A stretch of DNA of 64,000 nucleotides, taken from Flagellimonas amphidinii (lineage in GTDB: Bacteria; Bacteroidota; Bacteroidia; Flavobacteriales; Flavobacteriaceae). The stretch is from positions 124,001 through 188,000 of the forward strand of contig NZ_JABFNN010000030.1 of NCBI RefSeq assembly GCF_013090115.1. The letters are read 5' to 3'. The position numbers and the translations under genes are program-made. The first letter of the stretch is position 1; each line of letters begins with the position of its first letter. The notes under the pieces are model-generated. The model worked only from the letters and a program-made list of their open reading frames with translations, was not told the origin of the DNA and ran no database searches. Of this stretch, positions 24,068 through 35,176 are shown piece after piece.

Positions 24068-27000
24068 ATGAAAATGAGACAATTGCTTTTTAAAGCTGGC
24101 TATTGTTTGCTGGCACTTTGCTTCTTTACCCTTTCTTCCCAAGCACAGCGAAGAAATAAAAACACCCAAAACATTCCGCAATATCCTGAAGAACTGTATT
24201 CGAGTCTAGAATATCGTTTGGTAGGGCCCTTTAGAGGTGGACGTTCTGCTGCGGTGACCGGGGTGTCGGGAGAACCCAACCTATTTTATTTTGGAGCTAC
24301 CGGAGGGGGTGTTTGGAAGACTACGGATGGAGGTCGTACATGGGAAAATATTTCTGATGGCTATTTCGGCGGAAGTATTGGAGCTGTGGAAGTGGCCCAA
24401 AGTGATCCCAATGTGATTTACGTAGGTGGAGGTGAAAAGACCCTTCGCGGAAATGTATCCAGTGGTTATGGTATATGGAAAACTGAAGATGCTGGAAAAA
24501 CATGGGAAAAAGCCGGTCTGGAAAAAAGCCGGCATGTGCCCAGAATCAGAATTCATCCTACGGATTATAATGTAGTCTATGCTGCTGTTCTCGGAAATAT
24601 TTATAAGCCAACCAAAGAGCGTGGCGTTTATAAAAGTACTGATGGCGGAAAAACGTGGAGACAAGTACTTTTTGTGAATGATCAGGCGGGTGCTGTCGAT
24701 TTGACTTTAGATCCCAATAATCCGAGAATCTTATATGCTTCAACTTGGAGAGCTAAAAGAACACCTTATAGTTTGAGCAGCGGAGGTGATGGTTCTGCGC
24801 TTTGGAAAAGTACAGATAGTGGGGAAACATGGACGGAAATTTCAAAAAATGAAGGCTTTCCCAAAGATACTTTAGGAATTATTGGAGTTACCGTATCGCC
24901 CAAAAACAGCGACAGGGTTTGGGCCATTGTGGAGAATAAAGAAAAAGGAGGATTGTACCGTTCAGACGATGGTGGCAAAAAGTGGACCCAGGTCAATAGT
25001 GAACGAAAACTTAGACAACGAGCTTGGTATTATACCCGGGTGTATGCAGATACCGAAGATGCGGATGTGGTCTATGTGATGAATGTTCGTTATCACAAAT
25101 CCACGGATGGTGGAAAAACCTTCAATACGTTCAATGCACCCCATGGAGATCATCATGATTTGTGGATTGCTCCAGAAAATTCCAAACGAATGATTATTGG
25201 TGATGATGGAGGAGCACAGATCAGTTATGATGGAGGTGAAACTTGGAGCACGTATTACAATCAACCTACAGCACAGTTTTATAGAGTGACCACGGATAAT
25301 GCTTTTCCATATCGAATTTATGTGGCACAGCAGGATAACTCTACCATTAGGGTCAATCACCGTAGTGATGATGGCTCCATTGGGGAGGACGATTGGGAAC
25401 CTACTGCCGGGGGTGAATCAGCACACATTGCTGTGGACCCAACGAATAATGATATTGTTTACGGAGGTAGTTATGGTGGGTTTTTAACACGGGTAAATCA
25501 CAAAAACAAAACCGTAAGAGGAATCAATGTTTGGCCAGATAACCCTATGGGTTATGGTGCCGAGGGAATGAAATATCGCTTCCAATGGAATTTCCCCATC
25601 ATATTCAGTAAACACGACCCGAAAAAACTCTACACCTTTTCCAATCATGTGCATTTAAGCACCAATGAAGGACAAAGCTGGAAATTGTTAAGTGGTGACC
25701 TCACCCGTAATGACCCGGATAAATTGGTCAGTAGTGGAGGGCCTATTACGCAGGACAATACTGGGGTAGAATATTATTGCACCATTTTTGCGGCTAATGA
25801 AAGTCCCTTGAAAGAAGGGTTGCTTTGGGTTGGTAGTGATGATGGATTGATTCACGTAACGAAAGACGGTGGTACTACTTGGGAAAATGTTACCCCTGCA
25901 AATATACCAGAATGGAGCATGATCAACAGCATAGAACCTTCGGCCTTTGATGAAGGTACTTGCTACGTGGCGGCAACTAGGTATAAGTTGGGAGATTTTC
26001 AGCCTTATTTATATAAGACCACAGATTATGGTAAAACATGGACAAAAATCACCAAAGGTATAGCCAATGAACATTTTACCAGGGTGGTTAGAGAAGACCC
26101 AAAACAAAAAGGATTGTTGTACGCAGGAACAGAAACAGGAATGTACATTTCCTTTAATGATGGTCAAAGTTGGGATAAGTTTCAATTGAATTTGCCCATT
26201 GTTCCTATCACCGATTTAACGATTAAGGATAACAATCTGATTGTGGCCACCCAAGGTCGTAGTGTTTGGATCATTGACGATCTTACCGTGTTGCACCAAC
26301 TGGATGCTTCCCAAAAAAATGCCAATGCCGTTTTGTTCAAACCCAAGGACAGCTACAGAACCAAAGGAAGTGCTGCCAAGGAGCCTTCTAAAACTGAAGG
26401 ACAGAATCACCCCAATGGTGTTGTGACACATTTTTACTTGAAGAACACTTCCGAAAAAGATAGCATTAGCCTTACGTATACCTCAATGAGTGGGGATACT
26501 TTGGCCTCGTATAGCACTTTTGCCAAAGAGAAGGATAAAAAACTGAAGGTTAAAAAAGGAGGAAATACCCATGTTTGGGATACACGTGGAAAAGGAGCGG
26601 AAAAACTGAAAGGCATGATTTTGTGGTGGGCCAATTTAAATGGAGCAAAAGCAGTTCCTGGATCTTACAAAGTGCATTTGAATGTTAATGGGGCCAACCA
26701 ATCTGAAGATTTTACGATACTTTCAGACCCGAGGGCAGAGGTTTCTGTAGCAGATATGCAAAAGCAATATGATTTTATTTCTGATATCAATGAGACTGTA
26801 GATAGAGCACATCAATCCATCAAAAAAATTAGAAAAATCAATGCAAAGTTGGATGCCTTTACCAAACAATATGAGGAAGATGAAAAGGTCAAGGAGTTGG
26901 TAGAAAAAGCAAAACAGATGAAAGAGGATTTTGGGGATATTGAAAAAGCACTGTATCAAACCAAAAACAGAAGTAACCAAGATCCTTTGAATTTCCCAAT

Positions 27001-27211
27001 TCGGTTGACGAACAAATTAGGGCATTTGAATAGTTTGGTTTCCATTGATGATTTCCCTCCTACGGAACAGGACATCGCAGTTAAAAATGAACTTTCAACT
27101 CAAATTAAAACACAACTTTCTGCTTTTGATAAATTGGTCGATGAAGAAATGAAAGCATTCAATGCTGAATTCAATAGTCTGGAGTTGGATTATCTATCAA
27201 TTGAAGAATAA
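24068..27211 (+). CDS. Large secreted Asp-box (BNR/VPS10-like) repeat protein, copy 1
   Basis: A 1,047-residue protein with a signal peptide (cleavage near SSQAQ, residue 26). Residues 50-720 hold at least 11 Asp-box motifs of the form S/T-x-D-x-G-x-T-W, such as [18 protein letters not shown] and KTTDYGKTW, spaced as in two seven-bladed beta-propellers. The C-terminal third has a beta domain followed by a Lys/Glu-rich, coiled-coil-like region (about 890-960). Annotations range from glycosyl hydrolase to sortilin/VPS10-like; I see no clear catalytic residues. It is followed after 10 bp by a paralogue on the same strand. A role in binding or degrading an extracellular polymer is inference. Confidence 0.85.
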   Translation: MKMRQLLFKAGYCLLALCFFTLSSQAQRRNKNTQNIPQYPEELYSSLEYRLVGPFRGGRSAAVTGVSGEPNLFYFGATGGGVWKTTDGGRTWENISDGYFGGSIGAVEVAQSDPNVIYVGGGEKTLRGNVSSGYGIWKTEDAGKTWEKAGLEKSRHVPRIRIHPTDYNVVYAAVLGNIYKPTKERGVYKSTDGGKTWRQVLFVNDQAGAVDLTLDPNNPRILYASTWRAKRTPYSLSSGGDGSALWKSTDSGETWTEISKNEGFPKDTLGIIGVTVSPKNSDRVWAIVENKEKGGLYRSDDGGKKWTQVNSERKLRQRAWYYTRVYADTEDADVVYVMNVRYHKSTDGGKTFNTFNAPHGDHHDLWIAPENSKRMIIGDDGGAQISYDGGETWSTYYNQPTAQFYRVTTDNAFPYRIYVAQQDNSTIRVNHRSDDGSIGEDDWEPTAGGESAHIAVDPTNNDIVYGGSYGGFLTRVNHKNKTVRGINVWPDNPMGYGAEGMKYRFQWNFPIIFSKHDPKKLYTFSNHVHLSTNEGQSWKLLSGDLTRNDPDKLVSSGGPITQDNTGVEYYCTIFAANESPLKEGLLWVGSDDGLIHVTKDGGTTWENVTPANIPEWSMINSIEPSAFDEGTCYVAATRYKLGDFQPYLYKTTDYGKTWTKITKGIANEHFTRVVREDPKQKGLLYAGTETGMYISFNDGQSWDKFQLNLPIVPITDLTIKDNNLIVATQGRSVWIIDDLTVLHQLDASQKNANAVLFKPKDSYRTKGSAAKEPSKTEGQNHPNGVVTHFYLKNTSEKDSISLTYTSMSGDTLASYSTFAKEKDKKLKVKKGGNTHVWDTRGKGAEKLKGMILWWANLNGAKAVPGSYKVHLNVNGANQSEDFTILSDPRAEVSVADMQKQYDFISDINETVDRAHQSIKKIRKINAKLDAFTKQYEEDEKVKELVEKAKQMKEDFGDIEKALYQTKNRSNQDPLNFPIRLTNKLGHLNSLVSIDDFPPTEQDIAVKNELSTQIKTQLSAFDKLVDEEMKAFNAEFNSLELDYLSIEE

Positions 27212-27221
27212 GATTTCTATT

Positions 27222-30200
27222 ATGAAAAGACTGGTTTACCTAATAGCCCTGGTTCTTGGAACCACAGCTTTTGCACAAACTGCCAACGACTATTTTCAAC
27301 CCGTAAAATATAGAAACATTGGGCCCTATCGAGGTGGACGCTCGGTAACTGCCAGTGGGGTGGTCGGTGATCCCTTGACCTATTATATGGGAACAACAGG
27401 TGGAGGCGTATGGAAGACAACCGATGCAGGCCAGCGCTGGACCAACATTTCCGATGGCTTTTTTGAGATGGGATCGGTAGGTGCGGTTGCTGTTTCAGAA
27501 TCTAACCCCAATGTAATCTATGTAGGTATGGGGGAACATGCTCCCAGAGGGGTAATGACTTCTTATGGAGATGGGGTGTATAAATCAAATGATGCTGGTA
27601 AGACATGGGTGAAATTAGGTCTAGAAAAAACCCAACATATTTCCCGGATTGTAATTCATCCAACAAATCCAGATTTGGTTTATGTAGCTGCGCAAGGAGC
27701 ATTGTATGGCCCTAATAAAGAGCGTGGTCTGTATCGCTCTAAGGATGGAGGAAAAACTTGGGAGAATATCCTTTTTGTAAACGAGTTGACGGGTGCTGCG
27801 GAACTTTCCATGGATGCCCAAAACCCTTTAGTCCTTTACGCGGCCATGTGGGAGCATCAACGTAAACCCAATATCGTAATAAGTGGTGGCAAAGGCAGCG
27901 GACTGTATAAATCTACTGATGGAGGCGATACATGGACGGAACTTTCCAAAGGCCTTCCGGAAGAAAAAGGGAAGATGGCCATTGTTGTAAGTCCAGCAAA
28001 TCCCAACAAAGTATATGCTTTGATAGAAAGTGACTCCAATAAGGATAAAGGGGGGCTTTTTGCATCCAATGATGCTGGAAAGAGTTGGTCCATGGTAAGT
28101 GGCGATAACCGTTTGGTGCAACGCGCATGGTATTATATTGAAGTGTTTGCCGACCCCAATGATGAGAATACGGTTTATGTGTTGAGTGCAGATGCTTTCC
28201 GATCGGAAGATGGGGGAAAGACATGGTCGGAAATTACAGGTACACACGGTGATTACCACAATCTGTGGATCAACCCGAAAAATTCAAAAAACATGGTGAT
28301 TGCCAATGATGGTGGCGCGGCTATCAGTTTCAACTATGGCAAAACATGGTCTACTCAAGATATAATGCCCACCGCGCAATTTTATCGAATTAGTGTCGAT
28401 AACCTTTTTCCTTATAATATTTATGGAGGTCAACAGGATAATACTTCAGTTAAGATTGCTAGCCTTTCTATGGGAAGATGGAGCATTGGCCGTGAAGATT
28501 GGCACTATTCCGCGGGAGGCGAAAGCGCCTTTTTGGCTTTTGACCCAGATGATCCTCGTTACGTGATGGGAGGTAGCTATCTGGGCACCATTAATTTGTT
28601 GGATACCCAAGCGAAAATGGGAACCAAAGTGATGGCGGCTCCAATTCAATATTTGGGACGTGAGGCTAGGGACATGAAATACCTCTATAATTGGAATGCT
28701 CCGATTATTTGGTCCCAACATGAGCCAGGTACATTTTATCATTGTGCCCAATTGGTACTGCGCACTCGCGATAATGGTTTGACCTGGGAAGAAATATCCC
28801 CCGATTTAACTCGTAACCAAGACGACAAACAAGGAAACGGTGGCGGACCATACACTAACGAGGCGGTTGGGGCTGAAAACTATGGAACCATTGCCTATAT
28901 GATAGAATCTCCACATGAAAAAGGGGTTTTCTACACAGGGAGTGATGACGGGTTGGTGCATGTGACCAAAAATGGGGGAGAATCATGGGAAAATATCACA
29001 CCCAAAGGTTTGCAGGAATGTTTGGTAAATGCCATTGAGGTTTCACCACATGACCCAGCTACGGTTTATATTGCCACAACACGTTACAAGTTCAACGACC
29101 ATACTCCCGCGCTTTACAAAAGCACAGATTATGGTAAAACATGGAAGAATATCAGCTCAGGGATTCCTTATGGAGCTTTTACAAGAGTTGTTCGTGAAGA
29201 TGCCAATAAGAAAGGTTTGCTTTATGCCGGAACCGAAAAGGGTATTTACATTTCTTGGAATAATGGTGGTTCTTGGGAACCACTTCAGTTGAACTTGCCC
29301 AAAACGCCAATTCTCGACCTAAAAGTGCATCAAGGTGATTTGATTGTCGCAACTTCTGGTCGGTCTTTTTGGATTTTGGATGATTTGTCCATTTTTTCCC
29401 AATACAAAAAAGGTGAAAATCAAACTAAACTGTATCAGCCGGAAGAAACCATTTATGGTTCATGGGGAAGTCAACTGAACGGGAATAGTAAAAAATTCAA
29501 GGGCACTGCTCCATTTGAAGGAGTGAATCCTGCCAACGGGATGGTATTGTATTACTATTTGCCAAAAAAATTGGATAGTACAAAAATCACCTTGGAGATT
29601 TTGAATGCCCAAGGCAAATTGATAAGGAGTTTCAGTTCTGAAAAAGACAAAGATTACAAACCGCATAACGGAGGTGGACCTCCACCAGCCCCAGTTTTAA
29701 GTAAGGAAAAAGGACTGAACCGTTTTGTATGGGATTTAAAACACCCTATTCTTCCGGGAGTTCCCGGTGTTTATATCGAAGCTGGTTTTACCGGTCATAA
29801 AGTGTCGCCTGGGGAATACACACTCAAGCTGAAAGTGGAAAATGATACGGTTGCCACAACAGGAAAGGTTGTACTAGCTCCTAATTTGAATGTTCCAAAA
29901 GAGCAATTTGATGCATATGACATATTTATGTCTGAGTTGGAGGCTAATCTCACCGATATGCACAACAAACTGAATTCGCTTTACAAAGCACAAGGGCAGC
30001 TTAAAAAACTTCTAAAAGATGTTGACGATAAAGCTTTGAAGGAAGAAGGCGAAGCACTGGTGAAAAAACTAAAGACATGGGACGAAGAAATGGTACAGCG
30101 AAAATCGCAAGCGTACGACGATGTGGAGAATTTCCCAAATAAGTTTACGGCAGAATATCTCTTTTTGATGAACCAAACCAATAGTCCTATTCCAAGGGTA

Positions 30201-30344
30201 AATCAATCATCAAAAGATAGAAGAGCCGAATTGGATGCACAATGGATTGGATTTAGGCAAAGAGCAGAAACATTGATTAGCAAAGATATACCCGAATTCA
30301 ATCAAAAATTATGGAATAAGGGCATCGGAGCTATTCGTATGTAG
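27222..30344 (+). CDS. Large secreted Asp-box (BNR/VPS10-like) repeat protein, copy 2
   Basis: A 1,040-residue paralogue of the preceding protein, with the same order of landmarks: the N-terminal [21 protein letters not shown] (copy 1 has [19 protein letters not shown]), about 11 Asp boxes ([27 protein letters not shown] and others) and a helical C-terminal region. The ATG at 27222 starts a typical signal peptide ([19 protein letters not shown]); the longer reading from 27162 would overlap copy 1 and is rejected. The two genes are a tandem duplication that has diverged substantially, which suggests different targets or a heteromeric complex. Function unknown. Confidence 0.85.
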   Translation: MKRLVYLIALVLGTTAFAQTANDYFQPVKYRNIGPYRGGRSVTASGVVGDPLTYYMGTTGGGVWKTTDAGQRWTNISDGFFEMGSVGAVAVSESNPNVIYVGMGEHAPRGVMTSYGDGVYKSNDAGKTWVKLGLEKTQHISRIVIHPTNPDLVYVAAQGALYGPNKERGLYRSKDGGKTWENILFVNELTGAAELSMDAQNPLVLYAAMWEHQRKPNIVISGGKGSGLYKSTDGGDTWTELSKGLPEEKGKMAIVVSPANPNKVYALIESDSNKDKGGLFASNDAGKSWSMVSGDNRLVQRAWYYIEVFADPNDENTVYVLSADAFRSEDGGKTWSEITGTHGDYHNLWINPKNSKNMVIANDGGAAISFNYGKTWSTQDIMPTAQFYRISVDNLFPYNIYGGQQDNTSVKIASLSMGRWSIGREDWHYSAGGESAFLAFDPDDPRYVMGGSYLGTINLLDTQAKMGTKVMAAPIQYLGREARDMKYLYNWNAPIIWSQHEPGTFYHCAQLVLRTRDNGLTWEEISPDLTRNQDDKQGNGGGPYTNEAVGAENYGTIAYMIESPHEKGVFYTGSDDGLVHVTKNGGESWENITPKGLQECLVNAIEVSPHDPATVYIATTRYKFNDHTPALYKSTDYGKTWKNISSGIPYGAFTRVVREDANKKGLLYAGTEKGIYISWNNGGSWEPLQLNLPKTPILDLKVHQGDLIVATSGRSFWILDDLSIFSQYKKGENQTKLYQPEETIYGSWGSQLNGNSKKFKGTAPFEGVNPANGMVLYYYLPKKLDSTKITLEILNAQGKLIRSFSSEKDKDYKPHNGGGPPPAPVLSKEKGLNRFVWDLKHPILPGVPGVYIEAGFTGHKVSPGEYTLKLKVENDTVATTGKVVLAPNLNVPKEQFDAYDIFMSELEANLTDMHNKLNSLYKAQGQLKKLLKDVDDKALKEEGEALVKKLKTWDEEMVQRKSQAYDDVENFPNKFTAEYLFLMNQTNSPIPRVNQSSKDRRAELDAQWIGFRQRAETLISKDIPEFNQKLWNKGIGAIRM

Positions 30345-30363
30345 CACAAGCATAGGGCTAACG

Positions 30364-30414
30364 GGTAAAAGGTGAAGAGAATTCCTGTTTACTTTTTACC
30401 TTTGGCCCTTCACC
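30364..30414. repeat. Short intergenic inverted repeats before hemJ
   Basis: Two interlocked inverted repeats: GGTAAAA (30364-30370) with TTTTACC (30394-30400), and GGTGAAG (30371-30377) with CTTCACC (30408-30414). They fill the 79-bp gap between the second BNR gene and hemJ. They cannot both form as simple nested hairpins. They may be an intergenic repeat family or a terminator remnant. Confidence 0.35.
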
Positions 30415-30423
30415 AAATAACCT

Positions 30424-30981
30424 TTGATTCTTTTGGAATACTATAATTACATAAAATCATTGCACCTCATTTTTGTGGTGACCTGGTTCGCTGGACTTTT
30501 TTATATTCCAAGATTGTTCATTTACCATATTGAAGCATCACAAAAGCCCTCGCCAGACAAAGAAATACTATCAGAACAACTAAAGTTGATGACCAAACGC
30601 CTTTGGTATATCATTACTTGGCCATCGGCCGTATTGTGCACGCTGTTTGCCATTTGGTTATTGCTTATCATGCCAGGTTGGCTCCAACAACCTTGGATGC
30701 ATGTAAAACTGGCCTTTGTGGCTCTGCTTTTTTTATATCATTTCAAGTGCCATCAGATTTTTAAACAGTTACAGCGGGATGAAATCAAGTATTCTTCCAA
30801 CTTTATGCGAATCTGGAACGAAGTAGCTACGCTGATTCTTTTTGCTGTGGTATTTCTAGTAGTGCTGAAAAGTGCCTTTAACTGGATTTATGGTGTTGTT
30901 GGAATTTTTGCACTTGCCATTTTATTGATGCTGGGGATTAGGCTTTACAAAAGAATCCGGGATAAAAATCCGAAAGCTTAA
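30424..30981 (+). CDS. hemJ: Protoporphyrinogen IX oxidase HemJ (CopD family)
   Basis: A 185-residue inner-membrane protein with about four to five helices. The segment SLHLIFVVTWFAGLFYIPRLF is the HemJ signature, with the conserved histidine near residue 14, and the WMHVKLAFV helix supplies a second conserved histidine/lysine pair. HemJ oxidises protoporphyrinogen IX to protoporphyrin IX, the substrate of the HemH encoded 24 kb away. The reading frame opens with TTG at 30424 (a stop lies two codons upstream and no ATG is available); a second TTG at 30433 is an alternative. A histidine kinase gene follows on the same strand after 142 bp. Confidence 0.9.
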   Translation: MILLEYYNYIKSLHLIFVVTWFAGLFYIPRLFIYHIEASQKPSPDKEILSEQLKLMTKRLWYIITWPSAVLCTLFAIWLLLIMPGWLQQPWMHVKLAFVALLFLYHFKCHQIFKQLQRDEIKYSSNFMRIWNEVATLILFAVVFLVVLKSAFNWIYGVVGIFALAILLMLGIRLYKRIRDKNPKA

Positions 30982-30988
30982 GAAAGCA

Positions 30989-31072
30989 TAAACTCAAGTT
31001 TTAAGTGCAATGGATTAAAGCGTTTTTGAGTTTAGTTATTGTACGTATTCTTTGACTTCCATTTAAAACTTG
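30989..31072. repeat. Overlapping inverted repeats between hemJ and the kinase gene
   Basis: TAAACTCAA (30989-30997) pairs with TTGAGTTTA (31026-31034), while the overlapping CAAGTTTTAA (30995-31004) pairs with TTAAAACTTG (31063-31072). The left arms overlap, so the two pairings exclude each other. They could be a weak terminator/antiterminator or an operator. Confidence 0.35.
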
Positions 31073-31123
31073 CACGTAATTTGGTTTGATTATTGCTAAC
31101 TTTAATCCCAAACTTCAATACGA

Positions 31124-32584
31124 TTGTTCAGGAAATTTTCCCTTAGATCTCGAATTTTCTTTGCTATGATCCTTTTAGTGGTAATGGCCTCCATTCTAAT
31201 TGCGGGGATTACCATTTATCAATATCGGGAGCAGGCGAAGGACTACCATGAAAAGAGATTGGAGCGGAAGGAAGACCAAATCCTTCAGAGCATTGCTTAT
31301 GTGATTCGGGAAACCACGTATCCAACAACTGAAGAAAATTTAGGATACATTTTTAGGGATGAAATCTATAAAATTGCTGATGTCCAAAATGTGAATTTCA
31401 ATATTTACGATTTAGATGGGGGCCTTGTTAAAAGTTCACGCCCCAGTTTTGAAGCAGATTCCATTTCCAATTGTTTGGATGCCATCATATTAAATAACCT
31501 AAGAGCTAGTGCAGATAGGCGCTATGTGGAAGAAAAAACCGCTGCGGGCGGCAATTATAAGGCTTCTTATACTTATATCAACGACAGTAAATTTAAACCG
31601 ATAGGTATAATGAATCTTCCCTATTTTGAGGATAATTCCTTTAACAACATGGAACTTCGGGAGTTTTTGTTCCGATTAGGGGGGGTATACCTATTGATGC
31701 TACTTTCAGCTATCATTTTTGCATATTTCATTACCAAATACATTACACGTTCGTTGCAGACCATTTCCAATAAAATGGTACGGACCAGATTAACGCAGCG
31801 CAATGAAAAAATATACATCAAAAATCCAGGAGAAGAAATAGGGAACTTGGTAGGTTCTTATAACCGGATGATAGATGAACTGGAAGAAAGTGCTGCTAAA
31901 TTGGCAAGGGGAGAACGTGAGCAGGCTTGGCGTGAAATGGCTAGGCAGGTAGCACATGAGATTAAAAACCCATTGACTCCATTACGGCTCACGGTGCAGA
32001 GTTTTGAACGCAAGTTTGATCCTCAAGACCCAAATGCCCAAAGCAAACTCAAAGAGTTTTCCAAAAGTTTGATTCAGCAAATTGATACCATGAGCAATAT
32101 TGCAGGTGCATTTTCCAGTTTTGCCAAGATGCCCGCACAGCAAAATGAAACTTTGAACGTGGTGAACATTGTGAAGTTGGCGTTGGAGATTTTCAATGAG
32201 GATTATATTCATTTTATAGCTGAAGAAGAAGAAATCATTGCCAAATTGGACCGAACTCAACTCATTAGGGTAATTACCAATTTGGTCAAAAATGCCATTC
32301 AGGCCATACCCGAGATTGAATCGCCCCGTATTTTGGTGGCGGTGGCCAGCGAGGGTGACAAGGTTAAAATATCCGTTGCAGACAATGGAATTGGTATTTC
32401 AGACGAATTGAAACATAAGATTTTTGAACCAAAGTTCACTACCAAATCAAGCGGTATGGGTCTTGGCCTTGGGATGGTAAAAAATATTGTGGAAAATTAT
32501 CAAGGTACCATAGATTTTACTTCGCAATTGGGCAAAGGCACAGTGTTTACAGTAAAATTTCCAAAAGAACAGAAAGACAATTGA
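31124..32584 (+). CDS. Sensor histidine kinase with HAMP domain (NtrY-like)
   Basis: A 486-residue inner-membrane kinase. TM1 spans about residues 11-31, a periplasmic sensor about 32-182, TM2 about 184-204, HAMP about 205-260. The H-box is [19 protein letters not shown] with the phospho-accepting histidine at about 278. N, G1 and G2 boxes follow ([34 protein letters not shown]). No response regulator gene is adjacent, so its partner is elsewhere. The start is TTG at 31124; the next ATG (codon 15) would cut into TM1. The enoyl-CoA hydratase gene follows after 3 bp, indicating cotranscription. Confidence 0.92.
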   Translation: MFRKFSLRSRIFFAMILLVVMASILIAGITIYQYREQAKDYHEKRLERKEDQILQSIAYVIRETTYPTTEENLGYIFRDEIYKIADVQNVNFNIYDLDGGLVKSSRPSFEADSISNCLDAIILNNLRASADRRYVEEKTAAGGNYKASYTYINDSKFKPIGIMNLPYFEDNSFNNMELREFLFRLGGVYLLMLLSAIIFAYFITKYITRSLQTISNKMVRTRLTQRNEKIYIKNPGEEIGNLVGSYNRMIDELEESAAKLARGEREQAWREMARQVAHEIKNPLTPLRLTVQSFERKFDPQDPNAQSKLKEFSKSLIQQIDTMSNIAGAFSSFAKMPAQQNETLNVVNIVKLALEIFNEDYIHFIAEEEEIIAKLDRTQLIRVITNLVKNAIQAIPEIESPRILVAVASEGDKVKISVADNGIGISDELKHKIFEPKFTTKSSGMGLGLGMVKNIVENYQGTIDFTSQLGKGTVFTVKFPKEQKDN

Positions 32585-32587
32585 AAA

Positions 32588-33370
32588 ATGAACTACGAAA
32601 ACATCTACATCGAAGAAGAAAATAATATTGCCACGGTTACGATTAATAGGCCCAAAAAATTAAATGCTCTTAATAAGAGAACCATTGAAGAACTCCATGA
32701 TGCCTTATCTGAGCTGGAGCAGGATGCAGCAATTAAGGTCATCATCATTACCGGGAGCGGAGAAAAAGCTTTTGTAGCTGGGGCTGATATTTCAGAATTT
32801 GCAAATTTTTCGGTAAAAGAAGGTACACAATTGGCGGCTAAAGGCCAGACTGCCCTTTTTGATTTTGTGGAGGATCTTTCAACCCCTGTGATAGCCGCTG
32901 TTAATGGCTTTGCATTGGGTGGGGGTTTGGAATTGGCCATGTCATGCCATTTTAGAGTGGCCAGCACCAATGCCAAAATGGGACTTCCAGAAGTTTCTTT
33001 GGGAGTGATTCCAGGCTATGGTGGTACCCAGCGCTTACCTCAACTTATTGGTAAGGGAAGAGCCATGGAACTGATAATGACCGCCGGCATGATTGAAGCC
33101 CAAAAAGCACTGGAGTATGGTTTGGTGAACCATGTGGTAACCCAAGAAGAATTACTGCCCCTTTGTATAAAAATTGCAAGCAGGATATCGAATAACTCCT
33201 CGGTGGCCATAAAATATGCAATAAAAGCCGTAAATGCTGGTTTTATGTATGATATTGATGGCTATGAGACGGAAATAAGAGCTTTTGGTGAGTGTTTTGG
33301 CACCAATGATTTTAAAGAAGGCACAGTTGCCTTTTTGGAAAAACGAAAAGCAGACTTCCCAGGATCATAG
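32588..33370 (+). CDS. Enoyl-CoA hydratase/isomerase family protein
   Basis: A 260-residue cytoplasmic crotonase. The first oxyanion-hole segment is EKAFVAGADISEF and the second ALGGGLELAMSCHFRVAS. The catalytic acid region MGLPEVSLGVIPGYGGTQRLPQ has the glutamate expected for hydratases, and a second candidate acid lies upstream in LGGGLELA. This suggests a genuine trans-2-enoyl-CoA hydratase of fatty acid or butanoate metabolism. It begins 3 bp after the kinase gene. The downstream secreted protein gene starts 28 bp later and may be on the same message. Confidence 0.92.
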   Translation: MNYENIYIEEENNIATVTINRPKKLNALNKRTIEELHDALSELEQDAAIKVIIITGSGEKAFVAGADISEFANFSVKEGTQLAAKGQTALFDFVEDLSTPVIAAVNGFALGGGLELAMSCHFRVASTNAKMGLPEVSLGVIPGYGGTQRLPQLIGKGRAMELIMTAGMIEAQKALEYGLVNHVVTQEELLPLCIKIASRISNNSSVAIKYAIKAVNAGFMYDIDGYETEIRAFGECFGTNDFKEGTVAFLEKRKADFPGS

Positions 33371-33398
33371 CTATTGGTTTAACCCCAACCAAACTACG

Positions 33399-34949
33399 AT
33401 GAAAAAAAAGATTGTTCTAGTATGTTTTTTGATGGCTGTTTGTGTCGCATTTGCACAAAAAATGCCCATAAGCTATGATTTTGGTGAAAAATTCAGTGAC
33501 AGATACCGATATTCAAACCTATTGACCATAGACGAAGATGGTGAAGGAGGATACATTTTGGTGCGTGCATATTTCCAAGGGTTAATCTTAAAACCCAAAG
33601 GATATCTAATTGAACGCTATAACAGTGATTTAGAATTGGTATCTGAATACAACTACAAATTGAAGGGGCTCCATTTTGTGGATTGCTTTCTAAAAAATGG
33701 GCAACTACACCTCCTTTTTCTGAATTACAATTATGGAAGGGGGCAATATGAATATTGGGCACACAGTAGCCCCATCATTTCTTTCAATTTTAAACCTACA
33801 AAGCTGCTTTCCATTGCTTCAGAAGAGGTTCAGAACCCAGTAGGTAAGAATTACTACAATCGAAATTTTTCTAAAGGATTTTCCACTACGGTACTTTTCA
33901 ACCAAGAGAAAACCGGATTTATCATCAGTACCCATCACAAAAAAGGAAAGAGCAACAAGCATATCATCCATTTGTACGATACTGCTTTGAACAAAAGATT
34001 TGAGCATGACTTTTCAGATGAGATTGAAGAGAAGAACTATGCCTTTGAAAATGTGGCCATAACTTCAGATTTGCAAACAGCCTATATTGTAGGGAAGGCG
34101 TATTTTAAAAAGAAGAGATTCCGCGTAGATGAGCGCAAATTCCAATATGAATTGATAAAAGTTTCCCAAGCAGGGAACAAGACCCAATCATTTGTAGACC
34201 CTGGAAAATTTCCTGAGGCTCTGTACCCTATCGAATTAGATAACAGACTGGTCTGTGCAGGCTTTTATGCAGATAGAAAAGATAATCGATATAACGGAAT
34301 CGCCTATTTTGATGTAAATCCATCTACTTTAGAGATCAATTCCAAAAAATACAATCCCTTTTCCCAACAATTTATGGAAGACAAATTTGGTCGGGAAGAA
34401 GATAAGGTAGTCAAGAACTTGGTGTTCAAAGGAGTTGAAATTACTTCAAACAATGAGATTTTCTTCAATGCAGAAGAGTATTTTGTAACTACCGGCATGG
34501 AAGTTACCGGTGCAGGACAACGGGTCAAAATTGAACGTTTTCACCACAACGATATTATAAGTGCAAAATTAAATTCTGATGGGAAAATGGCTTGGGCCAG
34601 AAATATCAATAAAGCTGAGGTAACCCAAGGGGATGGTGCTTATGCCTCGTATAGTTCTTATTGTAAAGGTGGAAAAACCTATTTCTTTATATGTACGGCA
34701 GCAGATAATCCACAACTCATCAATAACGAACGCCTAATTTTTAAACAAGGTTTAAGTAGAAACCGAAATGTGTTTTTGATTTCCTTGGACGAAAATGGTA
34801 AAATGGACTACGAAAAAATCATTGACCAGCATGAAGCCCGACTTCCCTTTATGGTTTCCAAACCTTTAAAAAATATTGCGGAAAACAACATGCTCTTTTA
34901 CGCCAAGAGAGGTAGTAAAAAACAATTGGTGAAAGTAGATTTTAAATAA
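33399..34949 (+). CDS. Hypothetical secreted protein
   Basis: A 516-residue protein counted from the ATG at 33399, which gives a clear signal peptide (MKKKIVLVCFLMAVCVAFAQ). The frame is open further upstream but would overlap the enoyl-CoA hydratase gene. The mature protein is rich in aromatic and charged residues and in short beta strands (HLYDTALNKRFEHDF, YNGIAYFDVNPSTLEINSK), reminiscent of a propeller-like protein, but I recognise no family or catalytic motif. It ends before a clear terminator at 34991-35015. Confidence 0.7.
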   Translation: MKKKIVLVCFLMAVCVAFAQKMPISYDFGEKFSDRYRYSNLLTIDEDGEGGYILVRAYFQGLILKPKGYLIERYNSDLELVSEYNYKLKGLHFVDCFLKNGQLHLLFLNYNYGRGQYEYWAHSSPIISFNFKPTKLLSIASEEVQNPVGKNYYNRNFSKGFSTTVLFNQEKTGFIISTHHKKGKSNKHIIHLYDTALNKRFEHDFSDEIEEKNYAFENVAITSDLQTAYIVGKAYFKKKRFRVDERKFQYELIKVSQAGNKTQSFVDPGKFPEALYPIELDNRLVCAGFYADRKDNRYNGIAYFDVNPSTLEINSKKYNPFSQQFMEDKFGREEDKVVKNLVFKGVEITSNNEIFFNAEEYFVTTGMEVTGAGQRVKIERFHHNDIISAKLNSDGKMAWARNINKAEVTQGDGAYASYSSYCKGGKTYFFICTAADNPQLINNERLIFKQGLSRNRNVFLISLDENGKMDYEKIIDQHEARLPFMVSKPLKNIAENNMLFYAKRGSKKQLVKVDFK

Positions 34950-34990
34950 TGTAAACTTACCTTCAAACTATAAGAAATAAGTTCTGGATG

Positions 34991-35015
34991 GCTCCTTTTA
35001 AGGAGCTATTTTTTT
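34991..35015 (+). terminator. Intrinsic terminator, rightward
   Basis: Stem GCTCCTT / AAGGAGC (34991-34997 with 35000-35006), then TATTTTTTT. It closes the kinase / enoyl-CoA hydratase / secreted protein unit. Confidence 0.8.
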
Positions 35016-35137
35016 GCCCATTCTTCAAGCCCCAGAAAAAGACTACATAATATTCTACACATCAATTCCAAGCGCCAATTCGTCAAACCACAATAGGAAT
35101 AGGTCAAGTAGTGCGTAAAACCACCGATTTAGCCCCA

Positions 35138-35145
35138 TACATTTG
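35138..35145 (+). promoter_or_regulatory. -7 element of the acidic lipoprotein gene
   Basis: TACATTTG is an exact TAnnTTTG match 31 bp before the start codon. No TTG lies at the standard distance upstream. Confidence 0.45.
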
Positions 35146-35176
35146 GATGACATAACCTTATAAAAATAAAAATATT

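Noticed and set aside
27162..27221. Upstream extension of the second Asp-box gene
   Set aside because: It overlaps the first Asp-box gene and lacks a signal peptide; [13 protein letters not shown] at 27222 is a standard signal.
27220..28751. Several antisense ORFs over the Asp-box genes
   Set aside because: They mirror the repeated Asp-box codons on the opposite strand and have no independent features.
24068..30344. Repeated short DNA words that could suggest a CRISPR or satellite array
   Set aside because: The words are degenerate Asp-box codons at irregular spacing within open frames, not direct repeats with spacers.
33285..33398. Upstream extension of the secreted hypothetical protein
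   Set aside because: It overlaps the enoyl-CoA hydratase gene and hides the clear signal peptide that starts at 33399.
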